Assembly: GCF_030551255.1 (NCBI RefSeq)
Contig: NZ_CP130630.1
Coordinates: 10,415,001-10,479,000, forward strand
Source: Streptomyces sp. NL15-2K
GTDB lineage: Bacteria; Actinomycetota; Actinomycetes; Streptomycetales; Streptomycetaceae
Direction: 5' to 3'
Length of the DNA: 64,000 bases
Shown piece after piece: positions 8,162-16,472 of the stretch. Numbering within the stretch: position 1 is the stretch's first letter; each line of letters begins with the position of its first letter. The notes beneath the pieces are model-generated. The model had not been told where the DNA came from. It ran no database searches and worked only from the letters and a program-made list of their open reading frames with translations. The translations under genes were made by a program, and so were the position numbers.

Positions 8162-8710
8162 TCAGCCCATGGCCTTGCGTACGGCATCCCGTGTGCGGTC
8201 GACGACGGCCGCGACCGGGCCCACCGCGACGTTCTTCAGGGCCGTGTCCGTGCCCGGGTGCGGGCGGGTCGGCGCCAGGGCCTCCGCCGCCTGTACGGCG
8301 CGGGCCATGGTCTCCAGCTTGCCGCGGTCGGCGACCCGGTCGAAGTGCGCGAACTCGTAGCGTTCCTCGTTGTCGGCGTGCGCCAGGACGTCCTGGCGCA
8401 GGGCCGCGAACTGGTCGAAGAACTCGGGGGCGCCGGGATCCATCTCGTCCAGACGCGCCAGCGCCTCCTTGGCCTGCTCCTCCTCCTGGATACGGTCCCT
8501 GACGACGAGTTCGCCGCCGTCGATGTTCGTGCGGGCGAAGGGATGGACGACCTCTTCCTCCGCGGTCTCGTGCACCGCGAGGAGGCGGACGAGGTCCTGG
8601 AAGCACTGCTTCCGCTCGTCGCCCCTGGTGGCCGCCACCTCGTCGAGCAGTTCTCGGATCCGCGTGTGCTGCCCCTTGAGCAACTCCACGACGTCGGTGC
8701 GCTCGGTCAT
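8162..8710 (-). CDS. hemerythrin/HHE cation-binding domain protein
   Basis: A 182-residue protein with helices rich in His and Glu at di-iron spacing: LLKGQHTRIRELL, LLAVHETAEEEVVHP and DVLAHADNEERYEFAHF. Such proteins bind oxygen, NO or iron and are common in Streptomyces stress regulons. ATG at 8710 (MTERTDVV) is preferred over longer in-frame starts because GGGAG lies about 8 bases ahead. A second copy of the same leader motif (ttctccctgaa on the plus strand) occurs 25 bases further upstream. The gene is divergent from the holin-like gene. Confidence 0.87.
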   Translation of the reverse strand: MTERTDVVELLKGQHTRIRELLDEVAATRGDERKQCFQDLVRLLAVHETAEEEVVHPFARTNIDGGELVVRDRIQEEEQAKEALARLDEMDPGAPEFFDQFAALRQDVLAHADNEERYEFAHFDRVADRGKLETMARAVQAAEALAPTRPHPGTDTALKNVAVGPVAAVVDRTRDAVRKAMG

Positions 8711-8822
8711 CCTCATTTCTCCCTGAATAGGAGGTTTTCTCCCTGAAGAGGGGGCTTGCGAGCAGAACGGGTACCCGCGGGCAGGAGCGTTACGCGCCGG
8801 TGGCCGGGGGTACCCGGCGGCC

Positions 8823-9365
8823 ATGGACCGCTTGGATCACCTGGAGCATCTGGACAAGCATCTGGTCGACGAACTGGCGCAGGTGGCGCGGGAGACCGTA
8901 CGTGACGAACTGCGCGAGCAGACACGCAGGCAACGCCGTACGGCCATGCTGTACGCCGCGTCCGGCGCCGTCGCCCTGTACGCGGGCGCGGCCCTCGCGC
9001 TCACCGTGGGTCTGGCCCTCGCCGCCGGTCTGCCGGACTGGGCCGCCGCCCTGATCACCGCCGTGATCCTCGGCGTCGTGGCGTATGTGCTGCGCGGTGC
9101 CGCCCGGCCCTCGGCGTCCCGTCCGACGCCCGAACGCGCGGCGGAACAGGCCACGGAACGGGACCGCCTCCGCACCGCCGCGCCCGTCGGCCCGCCGGGC
9201 GGCCCCGGCAACGCCCCGTACCCGCCGATGCCCCCCGTCGCGCCCGGCGGCGCGGCCGGAGCCCCCGGCGCGCCGGGGGCGGGTGCGCCGCCGACCGGCC
9301 TGGCCACAGGCCCGGCGCCGCGCCCGGACGACATCGACCCCGAGCAGCCGCACCACCGGGCGTGA
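8823..9365 (+). CDS. phage-holin-superfamily (DUF1469-like) membrane protein
   Basis: A 180-residue protein. An amphipathic N-terminal helix (HLDKHLVDELAQVARETV) is followed by two adjacent transmembrane segments, about residues 40-62 and 66-83, and then a Pro/Gly/Ala-rich cytoplasmic tail. This matches the actinobacterial holin-X/DUF1469 group, which are small membrane proteins of unknown role often found beside general-stress genes. The downstream SDR starts 7 bases after its stop, so the two are probably co-transcribed. Confidence 0.75.
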   Translation: MDRLDHLEHLDKHLVDELAQVARETVRDELREQTRRQRRTAMLYAASGAVALYAGAALALTVGLALAAGLPDWAAALITAVILGVVAYVLRGAARPSASRPTPERAAEQATERDRLRTAAPVGPPGGPGNAPYPPMPPVAPGGAAGAPGAPGAGAPPTGLATGPAPRPDDIDPEQPHHRA

Positions 9366-9371
9366 TGCGCC

Positions 9372-10481
9372 GTGCGCGACTTCCGCAAGGGCCCGCTGTC
9401 GAGGCACCGCAAGGCCGTCGTGGTGACCGGGGCCAGTGGTGGTGTGGGCCGCGCCACGGCCGTGGCCTTCGCCGCCCGGGGCGCCCGGGTCGCCCTGCTG
9501 GCCCGGGGCCGCGAGGGTCTCGCCGCGGCGGCGGACGAGGTGCAGCGCGCCGGCGGTGAGGCGCTCGTGGTCACCGTCGACATGGCCGACGCCAAGGCGG
9601 TCGACGACGCGGCCCAGAAGGTCGTCGACGCCTTCGGGCAGATCGACGTCTGGGTCAACAACGCCTTCGCCGGAGTCTTCGCCCCCTTCACCGAGATCAC
9701 CCCGGACGAGTTCCGGCGGGTGACCGAAGTGGCGTACCTGGGCTATGTGTTCGGCACCCGGGCCGCGCTGCACCACATGCTGCCGCGCGACCGGGGCACG
9801 ATCGTGCAGGTCGGCTCCGCACTCGCCTATCGGGGGATTCCGCTGCAGTCGGCGTACTGCGGCGCCAAGCACGCCATTCAGGGGTTCAACGAGTCGTTGC
9901 GCTGCGAGCTGCTGCACGCGGGCAGCGGGGTCCGTACGACGATGGTGCAGCTGCCCGGCGTAAACACCCCCCAGTTCGACTGGGTGTTGAACCGGATGCC
10001 GGGGCGGGCCAGGCCGGTCGCGCCCGTGTACCAGCCCGAGGTGGCGGCACGGGCGATCGTGCACGCGGCCGGGCACTCGCGGCGGCGGGAGTACTGGGTC
10101 GGAGGTTCCACGGCGGCCACGCTGATCGCCAACGCGGTGGCGCCCGGGTTCCTCGACCGCTATCTCGCACGGACCGCGTTCGCCTCGCAGCAGGACGAAC
10201 CGGCCGCGGGGGAGCGCGGCGGCGGCCCCGGGAACCTGTGGACGCCGGCCGACGGGCCGCACGGGCGGGACTACGGGGCGCACGGCCGGTTCGACGACGA
10301 GGCGGTGTCGGACAGCCCGCAGGACTGGGTGTCCCGGAACCGGGGACGGATGGGAGCGGGGATCGTGGCCGGTGGGCTGGGCGCCGTGGTGACCGCCGGG
10401 CTGCGTCGCCGGGGCCGGGGCCGCCGGGGCCGGGGCCGCCAGGGCCGGGTGCGGGGCCGGGTGCCGTCGCGGCGGACATGA
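9372..10481 (+). CDS. SDR-family oxidoreductase with C-terminal membrane/basic tail
   Basis: A 369-residue classical short-chain dehydrogenase. The NAD(P) motif is TGASGGVG (~residues 19-26), NNAFAG follows, and the catalytic Ser-Tyr-Lys is in VGSALAYRG...SAYCGAKHA. After the ~250-residue catalytic domain comes an extra ~110 residues ending in a hydrophobic stretch (GIVAGGLGAVVTAG) and an Arg/Gly-rich tail. GTG at 9372 is used. It is likely in an operon with the preceding holin-like gene. The substrate is unknown. A palindromic mini-element begins 6 bases after the stop. Confidence 0.87.
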   Translation: MRDFRKGPLSRHRKAVVVTGASGGVGRATAVAFAARGARVALLARGREGLAAAADEVQRAGGEALVVTVDMADAKAVDDAAQKVVDAFGQIDVWVNNAFAGVFAPFTEITPDEFRRVTEVAYLGYVFGTRAALHHMLPRDRGTIVQVGSALAYRGIPLQSAYCGAKHAIQGFNESLRCELLHAGSGVRTTMVQLPGVNTPQFDWVLNRMPGRARPVAPVYQPEVAARAIVHAAGHSRRREYWVGGSTAATLIANAVAPGFLDRYLARTAFASQQDEPAAGERGGGPGNLWTPADGPHGRDYGAHGRFDDEAVSDSPQDWVSRNRGRMGAGIVAGGLGAVVTAGLRRRGRGRRGRGRQGRVRGRVPSRRT

Positions 10482-10486
10482 ACGAC

Positions 10487-10711
10487 TAGGGCCTGTCCGG
10501 CGGATCAGGTCGCAGGAAATCGGCGGCGCCTCGTCGAGGCCGGTGAGCGGGGTCTGGTGCGTCCAGCTGCAAGGCGGAGGAGGGCGGCGACGCGATGGGG
10601 GTCCCCCCGCGCGAGGTTGTTCGAGCGTGGGGGAGTCGGCAACCGACGACAACGCCGCAGATGGGCGTACCAGACCCCGCGTCTGCGGCATGATCCGCCG
10701 GACAGGCCCTA
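10487..10711. mobile_element. 225-bp MITE-like element with perfect 21-bp inverted ends
   Basis: TAGGGCCTGTCCGGCGGATC at 10487 recurs inverted at the right end (10691-10711), giving a 21-bp perfect inverted repeat around an interior with no gene. The ends share TAGGGCCTGT with the two elements at 2974 and 3046, and TA is duplicated at the boundaries. The interior carries a copy of a 39-bp dispersed hairpin repeat (10597-10635). The right end supplies the stop codon of the enolase-superfamily gene. Confidence 0.7.
10597..10635. repeat. 39-bp dispersed hairpin repeat, copy 1
   Basis: The sequence begins GGGGGTCCCCCC and ends GTGGGGGAG. Its CCCCCGCGCGA and TCGAGCGTGGGGG parts pair into a hairpin. 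A shorter relative (36 bp) lies at 32265-32300 inside a gene. From general knowledge, repeats of this look are scattered through Streptomyces genomes. Confidence 0.55.
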
Positions 10712-11800
10712 AGCCACCCGGTACTGCTCCACCTCCCCCGTCCGCAGCGTCAGCCCGTGGCCCACTCCGCTGAGTGGGCGTACGACGCCTCCCGACGGGT
10801 CCAGGGCGCCGTCGAAGAACATGTCCTCGATACGGACGTGGTCGTGGAACCACTCGATGTGGCGGAGATTGGGGATCGTGGCGGCCGCGGCGGCGTGGAC
10901 GTGCGGGGCGCAGTGGGTCGAGACCTCCAGGCCGTGGGCGTGGGCGAGGGCCGCCGCGCGCAGGAACTCGGTCAGGCCGCCGCAGCGCGTCGCGTCGAGC
11001 TGAAGGCAGTCGACGGCACCGGCGGCGATCATGCGGGCGAAGTAGGGCAGGTCGTAGCCGTACTCGCCGGCCGCCACGTCGCACACCAGGGCGTCGCGGA
11101 CGAGGCGCAGGCCGGTCAGGTCGTCCGAGGAGACCGGTTCCTCGAACCAGCCCACCCCGTGCTCGGCGAGCGCGTGCCCGACCCGGACCGCCTGCTTGCG
11201 GGTGTAGGCGCCGTTGGCGTCGACGTACAACTCCGCGTCGGGGCCGATGACCTGGCGGGCGGCGTGGACCCGGGCCAGGTCCCGGGTGACCGCGCGGCCC
11301 CAGCCCTCACCGATCTTGATCTTGACGCGCGGGATCTGCTGCCCGTGCACCCAGCCGTTGAGCTGCGCGGCCAGATGCGTGTCGTGGTACGTCGTGAAGC
11401 CGCCGCTGCCGTACACCGGGACCGTCTCCCGGGCGGTGCCCAGCAGGTGGGCCAGGGGGAGTTCCAGCAGCCGGGCCTTGAGGTCCCACAGGGCGATGTC
11501 GAGTGCCGAGATCGCGCAGGACGCGATGCCCGGACGGCCCGCGTTGCGCACCGAGCGGCACATCACGTCGTGCACGGCGGGGATGTCCAGGGCGCTGCGC
11601 CCCTCGACGAGCGGACCGAGGAAGCCGTGCAGGAAGTCGCCGACCGCCGCCGGGCCGTAGGTCCAGCCCGTGCCGGTCGTGTCGTCCGTCGACACCTCGC
11701 AGATCACCACGGTGGTGGCCGCCCAGGCCAGCGTGCCGTCCGCCTCGGGGGCGTCGGTCGGCACCGTGTACACGGAGACGGCGGGGCGGTGGAGTTTCAT
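10709..11800 (-). CDS. enolase-superfamily (mandelate racemase/muconate-lactonising-like) enzyme
   Basis: A 363-residue TIM-barrel enzyme that abstracts a proton alpha to a carboxylate. The visible catalytic set is the lysine in RVKIKIG, three metal ligands in DANGAY, FEEP and AGEYGY, and His in STHCAPH near the C-terminus, which points to the mandelate-racemase subgroup. The substrate is probably an acid sugar or a related acid. The stop codon is contributed by the inverted-repeat end of the mini-element at 10711. The next gene upstream (F420 oxidoreductase) ends 16 bases before this start, so the two form a minus-strand operon. Confidence 0.88.
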   Translation of the reverse strand: MKLHRPAVSVYTVPTDAPEADGTLAWAATTVVICEVSTDDTTGTGWTYGPAAVGDFLHGFLGPLVEGRSALDIPAVHDVMCRSVRNAGRPGIASCAISALDIALWDLKARLLELPLAHLLGTARETVPVYGSGGFTTYHDTHLAAQLNGWVHGQQIPRVKIKIGEGWGRAVTRDLARVHAARQVIGPDAELYVDANGAYTRKQAVRVGHALAEHGVGWFEEPVSSDDLTGLRLVRDALVCDVAAGEYGYDLPYFARMIAAGAVDCLQLDATRCGGLTEFLRAAALAHAHGLEVSTHCAPHVHAAAAATIPNLRHIEWFHDHVRIEDMFFDGALDPSGGVVRPLSGVGHGLTLRTGEVEQYRVA

Positions 11801-11816
11801 CGCGGGCCCGACCCGG

Positions 11817-12779
11817 TCAGGAGGCCTGCCGCAGCTGCGGCAGCACCTTCGTCCGGTAGAAGTCGAAGAAGCCGCGCAGGTCGGGGCCGATCTGGTTGAC
11901 GTACACCATGTCGAAGCCCGCGTCGGCGAACTGCTTCAGCTCCGCGACGTGCTCGTCCACGTCGTCCCCGCACACCCGGGTCTCGCGCACCATGTCCTCG
12001 GTGACCAGCGTCTGCGCCTGCTCGAAGTGCTTCGGCGAGGGCAGCACCTGGCCCAGCTCGCCGGGCAGCTGCTCGTTCGCCCAGAGCCGGTGGACGGTGC
12101 GTACGGCCGCGTCCTTGTCGAGGTCGTAGCAGACCTTGGTGCCGCCGCTGACCGGGTTCGCGCCACCCCCGCCCTTGCGGTACTGCTCGACCATCGACTC
12201 GTCGGGCTGGATGGTGATGTAGCCGTCGCCCACCCGGGACGCCAGCTGCGTCGCCGCGGGTCCGAAGCCGGAGATGTCGACGGGGACGGGCTCGTCGGGA
12301 ACGGTGTACAGGCGGGCGTTCTCCACCGTGTAGTGCGTGCCGTGGTGGCTTACCTCCTCGCCGGTGAACAGCCGGCGCATCACCTGGATGGCCTCCTCCA
12401 GCATCTCCAGCCGTACGTGCGCGGGCGGCCAGGCGTCGCCGAGGATGTGCTCGTTGAGCGCCTCGCCCGAGCCGACGCCGAGCCGGAAGCGGCTGTCCGT
12501 CATCACCGCGCTGGTCGCCGCGGCCTGCGCCACCACCGCCGGATGCATGCGTACGGTCGGGCAGGTCACCGCCGTCTCGACGGGCAGCGACACCGCCTCG
12601 GACAGCGCGCCGATCACCGACCACACGAACGGGCTCTGGCCCTGCTCGTCGTTCCACGGGTGGTAGTGGTCGGAGATCCACAGCGACTCGAATCCGGCCT
12701 GCTCGGCCATCCGCGCCTGCTCGATGAGCTCCGCGGGACCGTACTGCTCGCACGAGAGGAAATAGCCGAACTGGGGCAT
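11817..12779 (-). CDS. F420-dependent LLM-class oxidoreductase
   Basis: A 320-residue TIM-barrel flavin/F420 enzyme of the luciferase-like class. Recognisable parts are ESLWISDHYHPWN at the N-terminus, RFRLGVGSGEALNEHI in the middle and FDMVYVNQIGPD late in the barrel. These match the G6PDH-like F420 group. ATG 12779 has GGAGG about 9 bases upstream. A SigB-type promoter lies about 45-70 bases upstream (see 12823-12847), suggesting general-stress expression. It is co-oriented with the enolase-superfamily gene. Confidence 0.88.
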   Translation of the reverse strand: MPQFGYFLSCEQYGPAELIEQARMAEQAGFESLWISDHYHPWNDEQGQSPFVWSVIGALSEAVSLPVETAVTCPTVRMHPAVVAQAAATSAVMTDSRFRLGVGSGEALNEHILGDAWPPAHVRLEMLEEAIQVMRRLFTGEEVSHHGTHYTVENARLYTVPDEPVPVDISGFGPAATQLASRVGDGYITIQPDESMVEQYRKGGGGANPVSGGTKVCYDLDKDAAVRTVHRLWANEQLPGELGQVLPSPKHFEQAQTLVTEDMVRETRVCGDDVDEHVAELKQFADAGFDMVYVNQIGPDLRGFFDFYRTKVLPQLRQAS

Positions 12780-12822
12780 GGGGGTGCGCCTCCACGACGT
12801 GGGCGGTCGGGACGCCGTCCGA

Positions 12823-12847
12823 GTACCCGGCGGCCGGACGGGAAACC
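12823..12847 (-). promoter_or_regulatory. SigB/SigF-type promoter for the F420 oxidoreductase
   Basis: On the minus strand GGTTTC (12847-12842) is followed after 13 bases by GGGTAC (12828-12823). This fits the Streptomyces general-stress consensus GTTT-N14/16-GGGTA. Transcription would start near 12815, giving a leader of about 36 bases. The match is by eye. Confidence 0.55.
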
Positions 12848-12921
12848 GGCGGACGTTTGGCCGCCCTGGCCAGGGGGACGCGGAAGGCTCCCGAGGTACG
12901 CGACAGCGCCGGAGGCGAACC

Positions 12922-14628
12922 GTGAGTCGACCCCGCACAGTGATCGTCGGTGCCGGCTTCGCCGGTTACCGGGCGGCCCGAGAACTGTCCCGGATGTCCC
13001 GGGGCAAGGCCGACATCACCCTGCTGAACCCGACCGACTACTTTCTGTATCTGCCCCTGCTGCCCCAGGTCGCCGCCGGGATCCTGGAACCACGCCGGGT
13101 CACCGTCTCCCTCTCGGGCACCCTGCCGCACGTACGCCTGGTGCTCGGCGAGGCCGACGGCATCGACCTCGACGGGCGGACCGTGCACTACAGCGATCCC
13201 GAGGGCGGCGAGGGCGTGCTGCCGTACGACCGGCTCGTGCTCGCCGTCGGCAGCGTGAACAAGCTGCTCCCCATCCCCGGCGTCGCCGAGCACGCGCACG
13301 GCTTCCGCGGGCTTCCCGAGGCCCTGTACCTGCGCGACCACGTCACCCGGCAGGTGGAGCTCGCGGCGGCCGCGGACGACCCGAAGGGCTGTGCCGCGCG
13401 CTGCACCTTCGTGGTGGTCGGCGCCGGCTACACCGGCACCGAGGTCGCCGCGCACGGGCAGCTGTACACCGACGCGCAGGTGCGCAAGCACCCCCTGCGG
13501 GAGGGCATGCGGCCGCGCTGGCTGCTCCTCGACGTCGCGCCACGTGTGCTGCCCGAGCTGGACGAGCACCTGTCCCGCACCGCCGACCGCACGCTGCGGG
13601 AGCGGGGCGTGGAGGTGCGCATGGGGACCTCCGTGAAGGAGGCCACGCCGAACGGGGTGCTGCTGACCGACGGGGAGTTCGTTCAGACCCGGACGCTCGT
13701 GTGGTGCGTGGGCGTACGGCCTGATCCGCTCGTCGAGAGCACCGGGCAGCCGCTGGAGCGTGGGCGGATCGTCGTCGATCCCTACCTTCAACTCCCTGGC
13801 CGGCCGGAGGTGTTCGCGTGCGGGGACGCGGCCGCCGTACCCGATCTCAACAACCCGGGGAACTTCACGCCGATGACCGCGCAGCACGCCTGGCGGCACG
13901 GCAAGACCGTGGCTCACAACGTCGCCGCCTCCTTCGGTATCGGCGAGCGGCGGCCCTACCGCCGCAAGGACCTGGGCTTCGTCGTGGACCTGGGCGGTGC
14001 GAAGGCCGCCGCCAACCCGCTCGGTGTGCCCCTGTCCGGCCCGGCGGCCGGGGCGGTCACCCGCGGCTACCACCTCGCGGCGATGCCGGGCAACCGGGTC
14101 AGGGTCGCCGCGGACTGGCTGCTGGAGTCCGTACTGCCGCGCCAGGCCGTGCAGTTGGGACTCGTACGGTCCTGGTCGGTGCCGCTCGACACGGCCTCGC
14201 CGGAGCTGGCACGGGTGCCGGGCGGGCCGGAGCGGCAGCAGGAGGCCGAGGCCCGCTCGGGGCCGGGGGCGGCTACAGCCGCCGACACGGGCGCCGGGGA
14301 CGCCGAGCGGCCGGGAGACGAGCCCGCGAAGAACCAGCCGGGTGGTGAGCCCGCGAAGCAACAACGCGGCGGTGAGCCTGCGAAGAACCAGCCCGGCGGT
14401 GAGCCCGCGAAGGACCAGCCCGGCGGTGAGCCCGCGAAGGACCAGCCCGGCGGTGAGCCCGCGAAGGACCAGCCCGGCGGTGAGCCCGCGAAGGACCCGC
14501 CCGGCGGTGAGCCCGCGAAGAAACCACCCGGCGGCGAACCCCACAAGGCCCCCGGCCCCGTCAAGCGCACCGACATCCCCGAGGACAGCCCGGACACCTC
14601 GGACACCTCCGCGGAAGGAGACTCATGA
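12922..14628 (+). CDS. NAD(P)/FAD-dependent oxidoreductase (NDH-2-like) with repetitive tail
   Basis: A 568-residue protein. Residues 1-~420 form a two-dinucleotide-fold oxidoreductase: FAD motif VIVGAGFAGYRAA (~5-17), NAD motif VVVGAGYTGTEVA (~160) and the second FAD motif VFACGDAAAVPDL (~296). This resembles type II NADH dehydrogenases, which pass electrons to quinones at the membrane. The last ~100 residues are low complexity, with eight near-identical nine-residue units GGEPAKDQP. GTG 12922 has GGAGG 6 bases upstream. The stop overlaps the transketolase start by ATGA. Confidence 0.87.
   Translation: MSRPRTVIVGAGFAGYRAARELSRMSRGKADITLLNPTDYFLYLPLLPQVAAGILEPRRVTVSLSGTLPHVRLVLGEADGIDLDGRTVHYSDPEGGEGVLPYDRLVLAVGSVNKLLPIPGVAEHAHGFRGLPEALYLRDHVTRQVELAAAADDPKGCAARCTFVVVGAGYTGTEVAAHGQLYTDAQVRKHPLREGMRPRWLLLDVAPRVLPELDEHLSRTADRTLRERGVEVRMGTSVKEATPNGVLLTDGEFVQTRTLVWCVGVRPDPLVESTGQPLERGRIVVDPYLQLPGRPEVFACGDAAAVPDLNNPGNFTPMTAQHAWRHGKTVAHNVAASFGIGERRPYRRKDLGFVVDLGGAKAAANPLGVPLSGPAAGAVTRGYHLAAMPGNRVRVAADWLLESVLPRQAVQLGLVRSWSVPLDTASPELARVPGGPERQQEAEARSGPGAATAADTGAGDAERPGDEPAKNQPGGEPAKQQRGGEPAKNQPGGEPAKDQPGGEPAKDQPGGEPAKDQPGGEPAKDPPGGEPAKKPPGGEPHKAPGPVKRTDIPEDSPDTSDTSAEGDS
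14330..14550 (+). repeat. 27-bp in-frame tandem repeats in the oxidoreductase tail
   Basis: About eight units of GGTGAGCCCGCGAAGGACCA plus seven bases encode GGEPAKxxP. The central units are nearly identical at the DNA level, implying recent slippage or unequal exchange. Copy number probably varies between strains. Confidence 0.8.
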
Positions 14629-16472
14629 ACACCGGTGAACTCGTCGAACTCGCACAGCAGCTGCGCGTGGACAGCGTGCGCGCCGCGGCCGCCGCGGGCT
14701 CCGGGCACCCCACATCCTCGATGTCGGCCGCCGACCTGATGGCCGTACTCCTGGCGCACCACTTCCGCTACGACTTCGACCGCCCCGCCCACCCCGGCAA
14801 CGACCGCTTCGTGCTCTCCAAGGGTCACGCCTCGCCCCTGCTGTACTCCGTCTACAAGGCGGCGGGCGCCATCGACGACGAGGAACTGCTCAGCTTCCGC
14901 AAGCTCGGCAGCCGTCTCGAAGGGCACCCGACGCCGCGGCGGCTGCCGTGGGTGGAGACGGCGACCGGTTCGCTCGGGCAGGGACTGCCGGTCGGCGTCG
15001 GTATCGCGCTGGCCGGCAAGCGGCTGGACCGCACCGGCTACCGGGTGTGGGTGCTGTGCGGCGACAGCGAGCTCGCCGAGGGCTCCATCTGGGAGGCCGC
15101 CGAGCACGCGGCGTACGAGCACCTCGACAACCTCACCGCGATCGTCGACGTCAACCGGCTCGGCCAGCGCGGCCCGACCCGGCACGGCCACGACCTCGAC
15201 GCCTACGCCCGCCGCTTCCAGGCCTTCGGCTGGCACACCGTCGAGGTGGACGGCCACGACGTCGACGCCATCGACCGCGCCTACGGCGAGGCCGTCTCCA
15301 CCAAGGGCCAGCCCACCGCGATCCTCGCCCGCACCCTCAAGGGCAAGGGTGTCAGCGACGTCGAGGATCGGGAGGGGCTGCACGGCAAGCCGCTGAAGAA
15401 CGCCGACGAGGCGATCGCCGAACTCGGCGGCCCCCGCGACCTCCGCGTCGAGGTGCAAGAGCCGCCCGCCGCCCGGATGCTGCACGCCGTACGCACCGGT
15501 CACCTCGAACTGCCACGCTTCGACAAGGGGGACGAGATCGCCACCCGCAACGCCTTCGGGCAGGCGCTGGCCGCGCTCGGCTCCGCACGCGGTGACGTCG
15601 TCGCCCTCGACGGCGAGGTCGGCGACTCCACGCGCGCCGAGTTCTTCGCCAAGGAACACCCCGACCGCTACTTCGAGTGCTACATCGCCGAGCAGCAGAT
15701 GGTCGCCGCCGCCGTCGGGCTCGCGGCACGCGGCTGGGTGCCCTACGCCTCCACCTTCGCGGCCTTCCTGACGCGGGCGTACGACTTCGCCCGCATGGCG
15801 TCCATCAGCGGCGCCGGCATCAACCTGGTCGGCTCTCACGCGGGCGTCGCCATCGGACAGGACGGGCCCAGCCAGATGGGCCTGGAGGACCTGGCGATGA
15901 TGCGGGCGGTGCACGGCTCGACCGTGCTGTACCCGTGCGACGCCAACCAGACCGCGCACCTCGTCGGCGAGATGGCCGGCCTGGACGGCATCCGCTATCT
16001 GCGCACCTCGCGCGGCGAGAGCGCGGTGATCTACGGGCCGGACGAGGAGTTCCCCATCGGCGGCAGCAAGGTGCTGCGCTCCTCCGACCGGGACCGGATG
16101 ACGTTCGTCGCGGCGGGCGTCACCGTGCCCGAGGCCCTGGCAGCCGCCGACGCGCTGGACGAGGAGGGCATCCAGGCCCGGGTGATCGACCTGTACTCCG
16201 TCAAGCCCGTCGACCGGTTCACCCTGCGCCAGGCCGCCGAGGACACCGGCTGCCTGGTGACCGTGGAGGACCACCACGAGGAGGGCGGCCTCGGCGACGC
16301 CGTCCTCGACGCGTTCCTCGACGGGCGCCCGATGCCGCGCCTGGTGCGCCTCGCCGTCCGTACGATGCCGGGCTCGGCGTCCCCGGCCGAGCAGCTGCAC
16401 GCCGCCGGCATCGACGCCGAGTCGATCGCGGCGGCCGGACGGTTGCTGGTGGAGCAGGCGGTCGTGCCGTGA
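14625..16472 (+). CDS. tkt: transketolase
   Basis: A 615-residue single-chain transketolase. It is a TPP-dependent cytoplasmic enzyme that moves two-carbon units between pentose-phosphate sugars. The TPP-binding motif GDSELAEGSIWEAAEHAA starts near residue 146. The pyrimidine domain begins about residue 305 (EIATRNAFGQALAALG) and the C-terminal domain ends with SVKPVDRFTLRQAAEDTG. It overlaps the oxidoreductase upstream (ATGA) and the polymerase downstream (GTGA), so the three genes are translated together. This is an odd partner set for a central-metabolism enzyme, and it is probably not the housekeeping copy. Confidence 0.9.
   Translation: MNTGELVELAQQLRVDSVRAAAAAGSGHPTSSMSAADLMAVLLAHHFRYDFDRPAHPGNDRFVLSKGHASPLLYSVYKAAGAIDDEELLSFRKLGSRLEGHPTPRRLPWVETATGSLGQGLPVGVGIALAGKRLDRTGYRVWVLCGDSELAEGSIWEAAEHAAYEHLDNLTAIVDVNRLGQRGPTRHGHDLDAYARRFQAFGWHTVEVDGHDVDAIDRAYGEAVSTKGQPTAILARTLKGKGVSDVEDREGLHGKPLKNADEAIAELGGPRDLRVEVQEPPAARMLHAVRTGHLELPRFDKGDEIATRNAFGQALAALGSARGDVVALDGEVGDSTRAEFFAKEHPDRYFECYIAEQQMVAAAVGLAARGWVPYASTFAAFLTRAYDFARMASISGAGINLVGSHAGVAIGQDGPSQMGLEDLAMMRAVHGSTVLYPCDANQTAHLVGEMAGLDGIRYLRTSRGESAVIYGPDEEFPIGGSKVLRSSDRDRMTFVAAGVTVPEALAAADALDEEGIQARVIDLYSVKPVDRFTLRQAAEDTGCLVTVEDHHEEGGLGDAVLDAFLDGRPMPRLVRLAVRTMPGSASPAEQLHAAGIDAESIAAAGRLLVEQAVVP

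Noticed and set aside
8769..8774. GGGTAC box upstream of the hemerythrin and holin-like genes as a SigB promoter
   Set aside because: No GTTT-like -35 at 14-17 bases on either strand; GGGTACC is also a palindrome and common in this GC range. The similar box at 28742 was set aside for the same reason.
11797..14544. A 915-codon open frame on the minus strand, and similar long frames at 8790-11084 and 54438-57677
   Set aside because: High GC keeps antisense and out-of-phase frames open. Sense genes with clear domains cover the same bases, and the compositions here are Arg/Pro/Gly-rich without motifs. The upstream extension of the MFS frame (54438-56045) only crosses pseudogene remains.
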